Positions 26,900 to 35,532 of a stretch of 64,000 nucleotides of DNA are shown here, piece after piece. Source of the stretch: Marinilabilia salmonicolor (GTDB taxonomy: Bacteria > Bacteroidota > Bacteroidia > Bacteroidales > Marinilabiliaceae). The notes below the pieces were generated by a model that saw only the letters and a program-made list of their open reading frames with translations, did not search any database and was not told where the DNA came from. Both the position numbers and the translations under genes were made by a program. The stretch is from NCBI RefSeq assembly GCF_003003035.1, contig NZ_PVTS01000001.1:186001-250000 (forward strand), read 5' to 3'. Position 1 is the first letter of the stretch, and each line of letters begins with the position of its first letter.

Positions 26900-27614
26900 T
26901 CTCAATCTCTTCCATCTTAATTCTACCCTCATAAATGGCTTTTCCGAAAATCACTGCTGGCACACCTGCTTCCTCCAGTTCATCGATATCTTTCATACTG
27001 CTGACGCCACCGCTGGCGATGAGGTACAGATCCGGGAAATTGGCCAGTATCTCCTTGTATAATTCTGTTGACGGGCCTTCAAGCATTCCATCTTTGCTGA
27101 TGTCGGTACAAATGGTTTGGGTCACTCCTTTGCTGATGTATTCTTTCAGGAAATCCATCAGGTCAAGTTCGGAGGTCTCCAGCCAGCCGGAAGTGGCAAT
27201 TTTCCGATCTTTGGCATCGGAACCGAGGATGATTTTTTCAGGACCGTGTGTGGTAAGCCACTGCAAAAACTCGTCAGGGTTTTTTACGGCGATGCTTCCC
27301 CCGGTAACCATTTGGGCGCCGCTTTCGAAGGCAATGCGCAGATCTTCGTTTGTTTTCAGCCCGCCACCGAAGTCAATGGTCAGTCCCGTTCTCCCGGCGA
27401 TGGTCTCAAGGGCTTTGTAGTTGACGATGTGTCCTGCTTTTGCTCCATCCAGATCTACCAGATGAAGTCGCTTGATCCCGTTGTCCTCAAATTGTCTGGC
27501 CACCTCCAGCGGATGTTCATTGTACGTTTTCTGTGTGCTGTAATCCCCTTTGCTGAGTCTTACACATTTTCCTCCGATGATGTCTATCGCGGGTATTAAT
27601 TCGATTGATTGCAT
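26883..27614 (-). CDS. hisA: ProFAR isomerase (HisA)
   Basis: 243 residues of (beta/alpha)8 barrel. The catalytic acid/base Asp8 is in [14 protein letters not shown], and the partner Asp and loops are in [11 protein letters not shown] and [11 protein letters not shown]. It catalyses the Amadori isomerisation preceding HisF/HisH. The last codons (RRSRG, rich in AGG/AGA) and the stop lie inside a heptanucleotide array, so the extreme C-terminus may have been rewritten by the repeat. The gap to hisH is 72 bases and also contains heptanucleotides. Confidence 0.97.
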   Translation of the reverse strand: MQSIELIPAIDIIGGKCVRLSKGDYSTQKTYNEHPLEVARQFEDNGIKRLHLVDLDGAKAGHIVNYKALETIAGRTGLTIDFGGGLKTNEDLRIAFESGAQMVTGGSIAVKNPDEFLQWLTTHGPEKIILGSDAKDRKIATSGWLETSELDLMDFLKEYISKGVTQTICTDISKDGMLEGPSTELYKEILANFPDLYLIASGGVSSMKDIDELEEAGVPAVIFGKAIYEGRIKMEEIERRSRG

Positions 27615-27630
27615 TTACTGAAAGTATGAT

Positions 27631-27686
27631 TTCTAAATTCTAACCTCTAACTTCTAACTTCTAACATCTAGCCTCTATCTCCGCCC
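27631..27686 (-). repeat. Heptanucleotide array TAGNNNN between hisH and hisA
   Basis: Seven units counted on the coding strand, mostly TAGAAGT, TAGAGGT and TAGAATT, ending before hisA. The array begins directly after the TAG stop of hisH (27687-27689), which reads TAGGGGC. All three frames receive TAG stops. Confidence 0.75.
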
Positions 27687-28286
27687 CTACATTTCTAAGA
27701 AATTCCTGAGTATCTGCTCTCCGGCCTTGCTGCTTTTCTCCGGGTGAAACTGGGTGGCGTAGAAATTGTCTTTTCGAAGGGCTGCACTAAAGGGATGGAT
27801 GTAATTGCTTTCTGCAGCAGTGTCGGGACCGGTAGCCACATAAAAACTATGAACAAAATAGACATATTCGTTTTCCAGTTCTTTATTGAACAGGGGCTCC
27901 CTGACATTGGTAAGCTGGTTCCAGCCCATGTGGGGGATTTTTATGTTTCCGGAGTCCTTTGGCGGGGCTATAAACTTCTTTACTTTTTCATCGAAGATGC
28001 CCAGGCAGGGTGTGTCGCCCTCTTCGGAGTGGCTACACATCAACTGCATTCCCAGGCAGATTCCCAGTACCGGTTGCTTCAGCGATGGAATCAGTTGATC
28101 CAGCCCCTCGCTTTTCAGGTAAGCCATCGTTGTACTGGCTTCCCCCACACCCGGAAAAATAACCTTGTCAGCGTTGCGGATGGCATCATGGTCGGCAGTG
28201 ATTTCTGCCTGATATCCCAGGCGTTCCAAGGCAAAGCTAACTGATTGGATGTTACCGGCATTGTATTTTATAATTACAATCTTCAT
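27687..28286 (-). CDS. hisH: Imidazole glycerol phosphate synthase, glutaminase subunit
   Basis: 199-residue class I glutamine amidotransferase. The nucleophile is Cys77 in GICLGMQLMC, and the His/Glu pair is in TQFHPEKSSKAG. It supplies ammonia to HisF through the barrel. The ATG overlaps the TAA of the TlpA-like gene upstream by one base (TAATG), so the two are translationally coupled. hisGDCB are not in the window, so histidine synthesis is split or interrupted at this locus. Confidence 0.97.
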   Translation of the reverse strand: MKIVIIKYNAGNIQSVSFALERLGYQAEITADHDAIRNADKVIFPGVGEASTTMAYLKSEGLDQLIPSLKQPVLGICLGMQLMCSHSEEGDTPCLGIFDEKVKKFIAPPKDSGNIKIPHMGWNQLTNVREPLFNKELENEYVYFVHSFYVATGPDTAAESNYIHPFSAALRKDNFYATQFHPEKSSKAGEQILRNFLEM

Positions 28287-28807
28287 TATTTCATCAATTG
28301 GTCGATCTTTTCCACGAGGCCGGAGAATTCTTCCTCGTTAAAAAGGCGCGTTAGAAAAACAATTTTACCTTCACGGTCAATCAAAACATTTCGCGTTACT
28401 CCTGCCTTTTTTTCGGCGTAAAGCTGAAAAATCTCTGCCCCCGGATCCAATGCCAGAGGGTAGGAAATGCCTGTTTCTTTGGCAAACTTTTTCACGGTTT
28501 CAATAGGCTCATCCCGGTCAATGCCAATAACAACCAACCCTTTGTCCTTGTATGGCTGCCATATCTCACTTTCAATGTGAGGCATCTCTTTTCGACATAC
28601 TCCGCACCAGCTGGCAGTAAATTGAAGCATTACTACTTTTCCCCGGTTTTCCTCCAGACGGAAAGTCTCCCCGTTTGCCAGAGTGGCTTCAAAAAGCGGT
28701 GCTTTATCGCCGATTTCAACGATGTAACCGCGGTTGTCGGTCTGGCTCTGACAACTTAACCCTGATATGATCATCACAATAAAAAGGAGGTGTTTTAATT
28801 TTATCAT
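28286..28807 (-). CDS. TlpA-like thioredoxin-fold lipoprotein
   Basis: 173 residues. Lipobox LSGLSC (Cys19) anchors it to a membrane facing the periplasm. The thioredoxin fold holds the active site FTASWCGVCRKEMP, with an intact CxxC, and the cis-Pro region AGVTRNVLIDREGKI. Such proteins reduce or exchange thiols of exported proteins or cytochrome c maturation partners. It is coupled by a one-base overlap to hisH, yet has no known part in histidine synthesis; a shared promoter upstream is likely. Confidence 0.9.
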   Translation of the reverse strand: MIKLKHLLFIVMIISGLSCQSQTDNRGYIVEIGDKAPLFEATLANGETFRLEENRGKVVMLQFTASWCGVCRKEMPHIESEIWQPYKDKGLVVIGIDRDEPIETVKKFAKETGISYPLALDPGAEIFQLYAEKKAGVTRNVLIDREGKIVFLTRLFNEEEFSGLVEKIDQLMK

Positions 28808-28818
28808 AGCGTTATATT

Positions 28819-28984
28819 TAATGCCTGTCTATAAACTAAGCAAATTTTGTTTTTAGAGCTGTTTCTGGTCAGAAAGTGCCAATTGCAAGGCTTGCGAAGC
28901 CGCCAAAAACGGAGTTTACTAATCGTAAATGAGTATTTTGGCGGCAAGCGTAACGACGCAAGTGGTACTTTATGGACAGAAACT
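28819..28984. repeat. Palindromic element family A, complete (copy A4)
   Basis: 166 bases, from TAATGCCTGTCTATAAACTA to TTTATGGACAGAAACT. All family marks are present: AAAGTGCCAATTGC pairing with GCAAGTGGTACTTT, AGGCTTGCGAAGCCGCC pairing with GGCGGCAAGC, and the apical hairpin AGTTTAC-TAATC-GTAAATGA. It lies between purU (stop two bases away) and the TlpA-like gene, both minus strand. The copy at 58.8 kb is about 95% identical by eye. Confidence 0.85.
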
Positions 28985-28986
28985 CT

Positions 28987-29850
28987 TTAAGCAAAAACAA
29001 CTGTTTTGTTGTTGTAAACCAATGTTTTTCTGTCCAGGTGAGCTTTTACGGCTCTTGAAAGAACGATTTTCTCAATGTCTTTCCCTTTTTGCACCAGACT
29101 TTCGACCGAATCATGGTGTGAAATCCGTATGATGTCCTGCTCTATGATAGGGCCGGCGTCCAAATCGGTGGTAACATAGTGGCTGGTGGCTCCGATGATT
29201 TTTACTCCGCGCGAATGGGCTGCGTGGTAGGGTTTAGCTCCTGCAAAGGCCGGAAGAAAAGAGTGGTGGATGTTGATGACTTTGTTGGGGAAATTGCTCA
29301 CAAAATCAGACGAGAGAATTTGCATATACCTGGCCAAAACGATAAAATCCACCTTGTGCTCTTTCAATATCTCCAGCTCTTTCTGCTCTTGTTCTTTTTT
29401 GTTGTCTTTGGTTACGGCCACATGATAAAAAGGGATCTCGAAACGTTTGGCCACTTTCTCCATTTCCTGATGGTTGCTGATGATAACGGGGATGTTAACT
29501 TTCAGTTCACCGGCTTCGTAACGCGCCAGCAGGTCGTAAAGACAGTGAGAACTTTTGGAGACAAATATTCCCATCCGTGGAATTTGATCGGAAAACTTCA
29601 GATCCCAAACCATCTCCAGCGGTTTGCCCAAAAGCGGGCCAAACACGGTTCCGATATCGTCTCGTTCCAGCATGAACCCATCCAGTTCCCATTCTACACG
29701 CATGAAAAAACGGTTTTCTTCACGATTGGTATATTGATCCAACGCAACCACATTTCCTTTGTTTTGATGTATGAAATCAGTGACACGGGCTACAATGCCA
29801 CCCTGGTCGGGGCAATGAATTCGTAATATTGCAGTTTGGTTTTTCAACAT
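28987..29850 (-). CDS. purU: Formyltetrahydrofolate deformylase
   Basis: Hydrolyses 10-formyl-THF to formate and THF, supplying formate and balancing one-carbon pools. The N-terminal ACT domain (about 1-85, LRIHCPDQGGIVARVTDFI) is followed by a formyltransferase domain with NIHHSFLPAFAGAKPYHAAH (catalytic His) and DLDAGPIIEQD (catalytic Asp). 287 residues is normal. It is in the same direction as trpA upstream and the his cluster downstream, with a low-complexity gap on one side and a palindromic element on the other. Confidence 0.96.
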   Translation of the reverse strand: MLKNQTAILRIHCPDQGGIVARVTDFIHQNKGNVVALDQYTNREENRFFMRVEWELDGFMLERDDIGTVFGPLLGKPLEMVWDLKFSDQIPRMGIFVSKSSHCLYDLLARYEAGELKVNIPVIISNHQEMEKVAKRFEIPFYHVAVTKDNKKEQEQKELEILKEHKVDFIVLARYMQILSSDFVSNFPNKVINIHHSFLPAFAGAKPYHAAHSRGVKIIGATSHYVTTDLDAGPIIEQDIIRISHHDSVESLVQKGKDIEKIVLSRAVKAHLDRKTLVYNNKTVVFA

Positions 29851-29938
29851 ATTTGTAACTGTTTTGGCTACAAAAGTAATAAATTAAAAAGCGATCAGGG
29901 GCTCCATACCTTAGTTTGTTAATCGAGCTAACTGAAAA

Positions 29939-29973
29939 GTCTCACTTCTCTCATCTTGCTTCTCATTCCTCAT
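29939..29973 (-). repeat. Heptanucleotide array downstream of trpA
   Basis: Five seven-base units on the plus strand: GTCTCAC, TTCTCTC, ATCTTGC, TTCTCAT and TCCTCAT. On the coding strand most units contain TGAG or ATGAG, giving TGA triplets in changing frames 15 bases after the trpA stop. It is more degenerate than the hisH array. Confidence 0.5.
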
Positions 29974-29987
29974 CAGCCCAACCCATA

Positions 29988-30773
29988 TTACTTTGTGCTC
30001 TTTCCCGTTTTCAGGGTCTCAATGAATTGGATAATTCCCTCCTCATCATCTCCACTTTGTTCCAGGTGTTTGATAAAGGCGCTTCCTACGATTGCCCCAT
30101 GGGCATACTGGCACACATTTTTATAGGTCTCGTGGTTGCTGATGCCAAAGCCCACCATTCGCGGAGTGTTTAGCTCCATGGCATTGACCCGCTCAAAGTA
30201 TTCAATTTGTTGAGTGGATAGACCGTCACGGGCCCCTGTTACAGCCGCTGAGGAAACCATATAAATAAAGGAGGTGGATGCGCTGTCAAGTTTTTTGATG
30301 CGTTCTTCGGGAGTTTGCGGCGTTATCAGGAAAATATTGCTGAGTTCATTAGAGGTGAACAGTTCCTGAAACTCTTCCACATAGGTTTCATAAGGAAGAT
30401 CCGGCAGAATAAGCCCGCTGACATTGTTCTTCTGGCATTCTTCCACAAATTGTTCAGGGCCGAATTTGAGTACCGGGTTGAGGTATCCCATTAATATGAT
30501 GGGAATAGATACTTCTCCCTGAATATCCGCTAACTGGTCAAATAATTTTTTGAGTGTCATTCCGTTTTGGAGCGCAATAGTACTGCTGTTCTGAATTACC
30601 GGACCGTCAGCCAAAGGGTCGGAGTAGGGCATTCCAATTTCCACGAAGTCCACTCCGGCTTTTTCGAGCGATTTCAGCACTTTAACGGTGCTGTCGATAT
30701 GGGGGAATCCTGCTGTAAAATAGACCGATAACAGGTCTTTTTTGTGTTGGAGCAGGGACTGTAATTTTTCCAT
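29988..30773 (-). CDS. trpA: Tryptophan synthase alpha subunit
   Basis: A 261-residue barrel enzyme that splits indole-3-glycerol phosphate to indole and glyceraldehyde-3-phosphate. Catalytic Glu is in VEIGMPYSDPLADGP and catalytic Asp in ILPDLPYETY; the phosphate loop GFGISNHETYK follows. Last gene of the trp operon, about 80 bases after trpB. Confidence 0.97.
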   Translation of the reverse strand: MEKLQSLLQHKKDLLSVYFTAGFPHIDSTVKVLKSLEKAGVDFVEIGMPYSDPLADGPVIQNSSTIALQNGMTLKKLFDQLADIQGEVSIPIILMGYLNPVLKFGPEQFVEECQKNNVSGLILPDLPYETYVEEFQELFTSNELSNIFLITPQTPEERIKKLDSASTSFIYMVSSAAVTGARDGLSTQQIEYFERVNAMELNTPRMVGFGISNHETYKNVCQYAHGAIVGSAFIKHLEQSGDDEEGIIQFIETLKTGKSTK

Positions 30774-30853
30774 TGTGTATTTTTCTTTTTGTTTTTTAGG
30801 GAATTGTTGGTTTAAGAAGTTTGCATTATCTCCGTTTGATTTCTCAAATCAGG

Positions 30854-32044
30854 TCAGGTTAACTTCAGGCGCTCCATATAGGTTTTCATATCCTTGTCGC
30901 CGCGTCCCGAAACGGTAACAACCACATTTTCGCCCGATTTTAGATCCAGCTGGTTGAGTGCTGCCAATGCATGGGCAGATTCCAGAGCGGGGATGATGCC
31001 TTCCTTTTGGGTAAGTTGAAGAGCTGCATCCAGTGCTTCCTGATCCGTAACTGCAAGGTATTTGGCCCTTCCGCTTTTTGCCAGCCAGGCGTGTAATGGA
31101 CCGATGCCGGGATAATCCAGTCCTGCAGAAATGCTGTATGGTTCGGTAATCTGACCATCATCGGTTTGCATCAGGTTGGTCATACTTCCATGGATGACAC
31201 CTGTTTCGCCCATGGCAATGGAGGCAGCTGTTTTGCCGGATGTCAGTCCTTCTCCGGCGGCTTCAGCCCCGATGAGTTGCACTTCCGGCTCGTCCAGAAA
31301 GTGATAAAACGATCCGGCAGCGTTGGATCCTCCACCTACGCAGGCTACCACATAGTCGGGATTGCTGTTGCCGGTTTTGTTTCTCATTTGCCATTGTATC
31401 TCCCCGCTGATGACCGACTGCAGTCTTGCTACCATGTCGGGGTAGGGATGAGGCCCAACCACCGAGCCGATGAGGTAAAACGTATCCAGCGGATTGGCTA
31501 TCCAGTCGCGTAAAGCTTCATTGGTGGCATCTTTGAGTGTGCGACTTCCCGATATGGCAGGGCGGACATCGGCTCCCAGCATTTTCATCCTTGCGACATT
31601 GGGGGCCTGTCGCTCTATATCGGTTTCGCCCATATACACCACGCATTCGAGTCCCATCAAGGCACAAACGGTAGCTGTTGCTACTCCATGCTGGCCGGCC
31701 CCGGTTTCTGCGATGATGCGTTTTTTCCCCATCTCATTGGCCAGCAAAATCTGACCGATGGTGTTGTTGACTTTGTGACTGCCTGTGTGGTTGAGATCTT
31801 CTCTTTTAAGCCAGATGTTACAGCCATAATGGTCGGATAACCGGTCGGCGTGATAGAGCGGAGACGGGCGCCCTGCATAATCTTCAAGTAGTGTTTTAAA
31901 GTCTTTTCGGAACGATTCCGAATTCATGATTCTCAGGTAATTTTCTTTGAGGTTCTCGATGTTGGGGATGAGCATCTCGGGGATGTATGCTCCTCCAAAG
32001 GGGCCATAGAAGCCTCGTTCGTCGGGTTGAAATGAAGTTGACAT
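30854..32044 (-). CDS. trpB: Tryptophan synthase beta subunit
   Basis: A 396-residue PLP enzyme that condenses indole with serine. The PLP lysine lies in [14 protein letters not shown], followed by [12 protein letters not shown], the glycine-rich phosphate cup [15 protein letters not shown] and the C-terminal [11 protein letters not shown]. It is of the canonical TrpB1 type, with the N-terminal [12 protein letters not shown]. It lies 18 bases after trpF. Confidence 0.98.
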   Translation of the reverse strand: MSTSFQPDERGFYGPFGGAYIPEMLIPNIENLKENYLRIMNSESFRKDFKTLLEDYAGRPSPLYHADRLSDHYGCNIWLKREDLNHTGSHKVNNTIGQILLANEMGKKRIIAETGAGQHGVATATVCALMGLECVVYMGETDIERQAPNVARMKMLGADVRPAISGSRTLKDATNEALRDWIANPLDTFYLIGSVVGPHPYPDMVARLQSVISGEIQWQMRNKTGNSNPDYVVACVGGGSNAAGSFYHFLDEPEVQLIGAEAAGEGLTSGKTAASIAMGETGVIHGSMTNLMQTDDGQITEPYSISAGLDYPGIGPLHAWLAKSGRAKYLAVTDQEALDAALQLTQKEGIIPALESAHALAALNQLDLKSGENVVVTVSGRGDKDMKTYMERLKLT

Positions 32045-32062
32045 ATGTTTTGTATTATTTTC

Positions 32063-32701
32063 TTATTGTTGGCGAATGGTTTTGATAAATTTTTCTACTG
32101 AGGCAATCTCTTTAAAACCCGGAGCCGTTTCAAATTTACTGTTAATATCCAGTGCGTAAGGCTCGATGGGGCATTCTTTCAGAATTCCGGAAGCATCTTC
32201 GGCTTCAATACCACCACTTAAGAAGAATGGACGCGAGAGAAGGATTCCTTCCAGGATTGACCAGTCAAACTTCTTGCCGCTTCCTCCGTACCGGGCCGTA
32301 GGGGTATCAAACAGGAAGAAGTCGCAAGCCTCCCGGTATTGGTTGGTTGCATTTAGGTCAGATTGTTTCTTTAAAGAGAATGCTTTTATGACCTCCAGAC
32401 CGTTTTCTCTTAACTCTTTGCAAAGATCCGGGGATTCGTTTCCATGCAGCTGAGCGGTGGATAGATTGAATTTCAGAGAGGTCTCTTTGATCTCATTCAA
32501 GGTTGCATTGACAAAAACACCTGTTTTATGGATCTTGTCAGGAAGCAGACGGGTGGTTTCAGGATTTAAAATATTTCCGGCGAAACGAGGCGATTTAGGA
32601 TAGAAGATGAATCCCATATAATCGGGGTCCAACATAGCCACATCCAGAATGTTCTGATGATCACGCATTCCGCAGACTTTTATTTTTATCTTGTTTTGCA
32701 T
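32063..32701 (-). CDS. trpF: Phosphoribosylanthranilate isomerase
   Basis: 212 residues. The catalytic Cys is in KIKVCGMRDHQN and the catalytic Asp in FFLFDTPTARYGGSG, followed by FFLSGGIEAEDA and LDINSKFETAPGFK. It is a separate protein, not fused to TrpC. It starts 21 bases after trpC ends. Length and motifs are normal. Confidence 0.96.
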   Translation of the reverse strand: MQNKIKIKVCGMRDHQNILDVAMLDPDYMGFIFYPKSPRFAGNILNPETTRLLPDKIHKTGVFVNATLNEIKETSLKFNLSTAQLHGNESPDLCKELRENGLEVIKAFSLKKQSDLNATNQYREACDFFLFDTPTARYGGSGKKFDWSILEGILLSRPFFLSGGIEAEDASGILKECPIEPYALDINSKFETAPGFKEIASVEKFIKTIRQQ

Positions 32702-32722
32702 GAGTGTTGTTCTTTTCTCTGC

Positions 32723-33526
32723 TTACAACTGAGTGACACTTTTTCCGGTAACTTCTGCTTTTAAATCAGCACAAGCCTTTGCGGGATCAGAATGCTTCAT
32801 AAAGTATTCACCCATGAGGAATCCCTGAAAACCTGCGTTTTTCAGGAACAGGAAGTCGTCTGCTGAATGTATTCCGCTTTCAGCAATGGGAAGAATGTGT
32901 GAGGGAAGCAGTGATATCATGTTGGCGGCGTGTTGCAAATCCACCTCAAAGGTTTTAAGATTTCTGTTATTGATTCCTGCCATATCCACATAACTGTTAA
33001 GCATTTCTGCTTCACTTTCGTCGTGAAATTCCATCAAAACCTCAAGCCCAAGATAATTAGCCAATGATGCAAGGTCGGCAGCCTGTTGTTTCTCCAGAAT
33101 GGCTGCAATCAGCAAGACAGCACTGGCTCCAATGGCTTTGGCTTCATATATTTGGTAGGGGTCAATGATGAACTCTTTGCGAATGATGGGGGTGTCGGTA
33201 AGATCCCGGGCCTGACTTAAATCATCATTGCTTCCACCAAAAAACTGAACATCGGTGAGTACCGAAATACCGGCGGCTCCTGCTTTTGCATAGCCCGGCA
33301 CTATTTCTACCACCTTTGCACCTGCGTGTATGATCCCTTTGCTCGGCGATTGTCTTTTGAACTCGGTAATGACCGGAAAATCCTTTTTTTTGATCAGGTT
33401 TTCTTTTATGGAGGCTACAGGGGCTGTGAAGTGACGGTAATATTTTAATTCTTTTATTGAGACTTTGCTTTTGGCTGCAGCAACTTCTTCCTTTTTATTC
33501 GCTACTATTTTATCCAGAATGTTCAT
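32723..33526 (-). CDS. trpC: Indole-3-glycerol phosphate synthase
   Basis: 267-residue barrel. Motifs include FPVITEFKRQSPSKG (catalytic Lys/Ser loop), IRKEFIIDPYQIYEA, GINNRNLKTFEVDL and IAESGIHSADD. It closes the indole ring in the fourth dedicated step. The gene follows trpD by 18 bases. Confidence 0.97.
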   Translation of the reverse strand: MNILDKIVANKKEEVAAAKSKVSIKELKYYRHFTAPVASIKENLIKKKDFPVITEFKRQSPSKGIIHAGAKVVEIVPGYAKAGAAGISVLTDVQFFGGSNDDLSQARDLTDTPIIRKEFIIDPYQIYEAKAIGASAVLLIAAILEKQQAADLASLANYLGLEVLMEFHDESEAEMLNSYVDMAGINNRNLKTFEVDLQHAANMISLLPSHILPIAESGIHSADDFLFLKNAGFQGFLMGEYFMKHSDPAKACADLKAEVTGKSVTQL

Positions 33527-33544
33527 GATTATCAGGTGTTTGGG

Positions 33545-34540
33545 TTAAATGATTTCCAGAAGTTTCTTAAAGGTGGCTGCTGCCTTTCCTCCCTCAAGAG
33601 AATCGGTGGCTTTTTGCAGACATTGTTCAAAGGTTAATTGCTCATCCATTGTGTTGATGGCCAATGCGGCATTGGCGAGCACAGCATTTTTTTGCGCGGG
33701 GGTTCCTTCTCCGGCCATGACTTTCTTGAAAATGGAGGCTGATTCTTCCACCGTGTTTCCGCCGAAAATGTCTTCCGGACGATTGGGCGGTAAGTTGATG
33801 TCTTCCGATTTCAACAGTTTTTCGCCCTTGTGCGAAATTACTTTAAAAGCATCAGTCAAAGATACTTCATCGTATCCGTCGATGCTATGAACAATACTGA
33901 ATTTTGTTGTTGATTGCTGGTAAATATACTGATAAATGCGTGCAAGCTCCAGACTGAACACTCCCACCAGTTGAAACTGCGGATGGGCAGGATTCACCAT
34001 CGGGCCCAGCATATTGAAAAAGGTCTTAATTCCCAATTCTCTGCGGATAGGACCTACTGCTTTCATGGCAGGGTGGAACAACGGGGCGTGCAGGAAGCAA
34101 ATGCCTGATTGGTCGATTTGGCGTTTCAACAATTCATTGTCATTGGTAAATTTATAGCCCAGATATTCCATGACATTGGAAGAGCCGCAGGCTGAACTGA
34201 CACCTGTATTTCCGTGTTTGGCTACTTTGTAGCCAGCACCTGCCACTACCAATGATGCCAGCGTGGAAATGTTAAAGGTGTTTTTTCCGTCACCTCCGGT
34301 TCCACACATGTCGATGGTTTGGAAATCTGATAAATCAACGTGCTTGCATTGTTCCAGCAGTCCGTCCCGGAAGCCTGAGAGTTCTTCCACGGTTACAGGA
34401 CGCATCATAAATACAGATAGAAAAGCTACTACTTCTGACTTGCTGTAATTCTCTCTGGTAATGTTGACCAGTACTTCTTTGGCCTCTGCTTTTGAGAGGG
34501 TATTATACTCGAAAAGTCTTTTTAATGTTGGTTGTAACAT
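33545..34540 (-). CDS. trpD: Anthranilate phosphoribosyltransferase
   Basis: 331 residues. The PRPP site CGTGGDGKNTFNIST and KHGNTGVSSACGSS are visible, as is HPAMKAVGPIRRELGI, which lines the anthranilate channel. It is a monofunctional TrpD, separate from the glutaminase TrpG. A 211-base gap separates it from trpG and contains another heptanucleotide array at the trpG end. Confidence 0.97.
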   Translation of the reverse strand: MLQPTLKRLFEYNTLSKAEAKEVLVNITRENYSKSEVVAFLSVFMMRPVTVEELSGFRDGLLEQCKHVDLSDFQTIDMCGTGGDGKNTFNISTLASLVVAGAGYKVAKHGNTGVSSACGSSNVMEYLGYKFTNDNELLKRQIDQSGICFLHAPLFHPAMKAVGPIRRELGIKTFFNMLGPMVNPAHPQFQLVGVFSLELARIYQYIYQQSTTKFSIVHSIDGYDEVSLTDAFKVISHKGEKLLKSEDINLPPNRPEDIFGGNTVEESASIFKKVMAGEGTPAQKNAVLANAALAINTMDEQLTFEQCLQKATDSLEGGKAAATFKKLLEII

Positions 34541-34713
34541 TGTTCAGGATGTTAAATTTTTAAAATTGGCATAAACGTTTAACGCATTCGTGATATTGCG
34601 AAGAGTATAAAGATTTTGATGGCTTCCTTTTTTGTGGTTTGAATGGATGGCTGATCAATCCACTCTTGAAATCGCATTATCCTTAGGTAACTATATATTT
34701 TTTAGATCAGATT

Positions 34714-34754
34714 TTTTCTATTCACTACTGACTAACAAACTACTCACTAAACTA
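34714..34754 (-). repeat. Heptanucleotide array beginning at the trpG stop codon
   Basis: On the coding strand the trpG stop (in GGATAGTT) is followed by TAGTGAG, TAGTTTGT, TAGTCAG, TAGTGAA and TAGAAAA; one unit has eight bases. The first TAG of the series is the stop codon itself. Confidence 0.7.
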
Positions 34755-35321
34755 TCCTTCAATCCAGTTTTTAATCATTTGCTTTCCATGTTCGGTGAGT
34801 ATGGATTCAGGATGAAACTGCACTGCTCTGACGTCATATTCTCTGTGGGTGATGGCCATAATTTGTCCCTGAATATCCCTGGCAGTGATGTTTAATTCTT
34901 TCGGAAGGTCTTTTTCATTGACCACCCATGAGTGGTATCTGCCACCCATAAATGTATCAGGCAGTGTGTTAAATAGCATCTCGTTGCGGTCGCATACACT
35001 GATGGGAGTAGCAATGCCGTGATAAACTTTCGGGAGGTTATAGATGGATCCTCCAAAAACTTCGGCTATGGCCTGGCATCCCAGGCAAACTCCAAAAATC
35101 GAATGGGTGGGGGCCAGATCTTTGATCAGAGACTTTAATATTCCTGCCTCATCGGGGATGCCAGGGCCCGGAGACAAAACAATCTTGTCGTAAGCCCTGG
35201 CTTCTTCAACGGTGATTTTATCATTGCGGAAAACATCCACCTGCTGGTCAGCCACCTCTTCCAGATAATGCACCAGATTGTAGGTGAATGAATCGTAGTT
35301 GTCTATAACGAGTATCTTCAT
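34752..35321 (-). CDS. trpG: Anthranilate synthase glutaminase subunit
   Basis: A 189-residue class I amidotransferase. ILVIDNYDSFTYNLVHYL opens the protein, the nucleophile is Cys79 in GVCLGCQAIAE, and the His/Glu pair is in VQFHPESILTEHG. It gives ammonia to TrpE. It may also serve p-aminobenzoate synthesis, as in other bacteria with a single TrpG/PabA (inference). It is separated from trpE by a palindromic element lying within the operon. Confidence 0.96.
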   Translation of the reverse strand: MKILVIDNYDSFTYNLVHYLEEVADQQVDVFRNDKITVEEARAYDKIVLSPGPGIPDEAGILKSLIKDLAPTHSIFGVCLGCQAIAEVFGGSIYNLPKVYHGIATPISVCDRNEMLFNTLPDTFMGGRYHSWVVNEKDLPKELNITARDIQGQIMAITHREYDVRAVQFHPESILTEHGKQMIKNWIEG

Positions 35322-35381
35322 TTTTTTCTTTTTTACTTGGGTTTAAACCAGGTCGTTAATAACTGTCTTTCTTTGTATGGT

Positions 35382-35532
35382 TAGGATCTGTCCTAAAAGT
35401 CCGGATTTTGTTCTGTAATGTTCAAGTTCGAGGCTTGCCACTTTTGAAAATCAAGGAGTTTACCTGAGTAAATGAGTGTTTTCGAAAGTGGCGTAACGAT
35501 GAAATTGGACATTATATACAAAATCTGACTAG
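35382..35532. repeat. Palindromic element family A, divergent copy (A5), inside the trp operon
   Basis: Keeps GGAGTTTAC-CTGA-GTAAATGAG at the tip, GAGGCTTGCC and GCGTAACGATGAAA. Its stems are replaced by new matching arms: GCCACTTTTGAAAA with TTTTCGAAAGTGGC, and AATGTTCAAGTTC with GAAATTGGACATT. The left end is TAGGATCTGTCCTAAA; the right end GACTA contains the TAG stop of trpE. Being transcribed between trpE and trpG, it would form a long hairpin in the trp mRNA. Confidence 0.8.
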
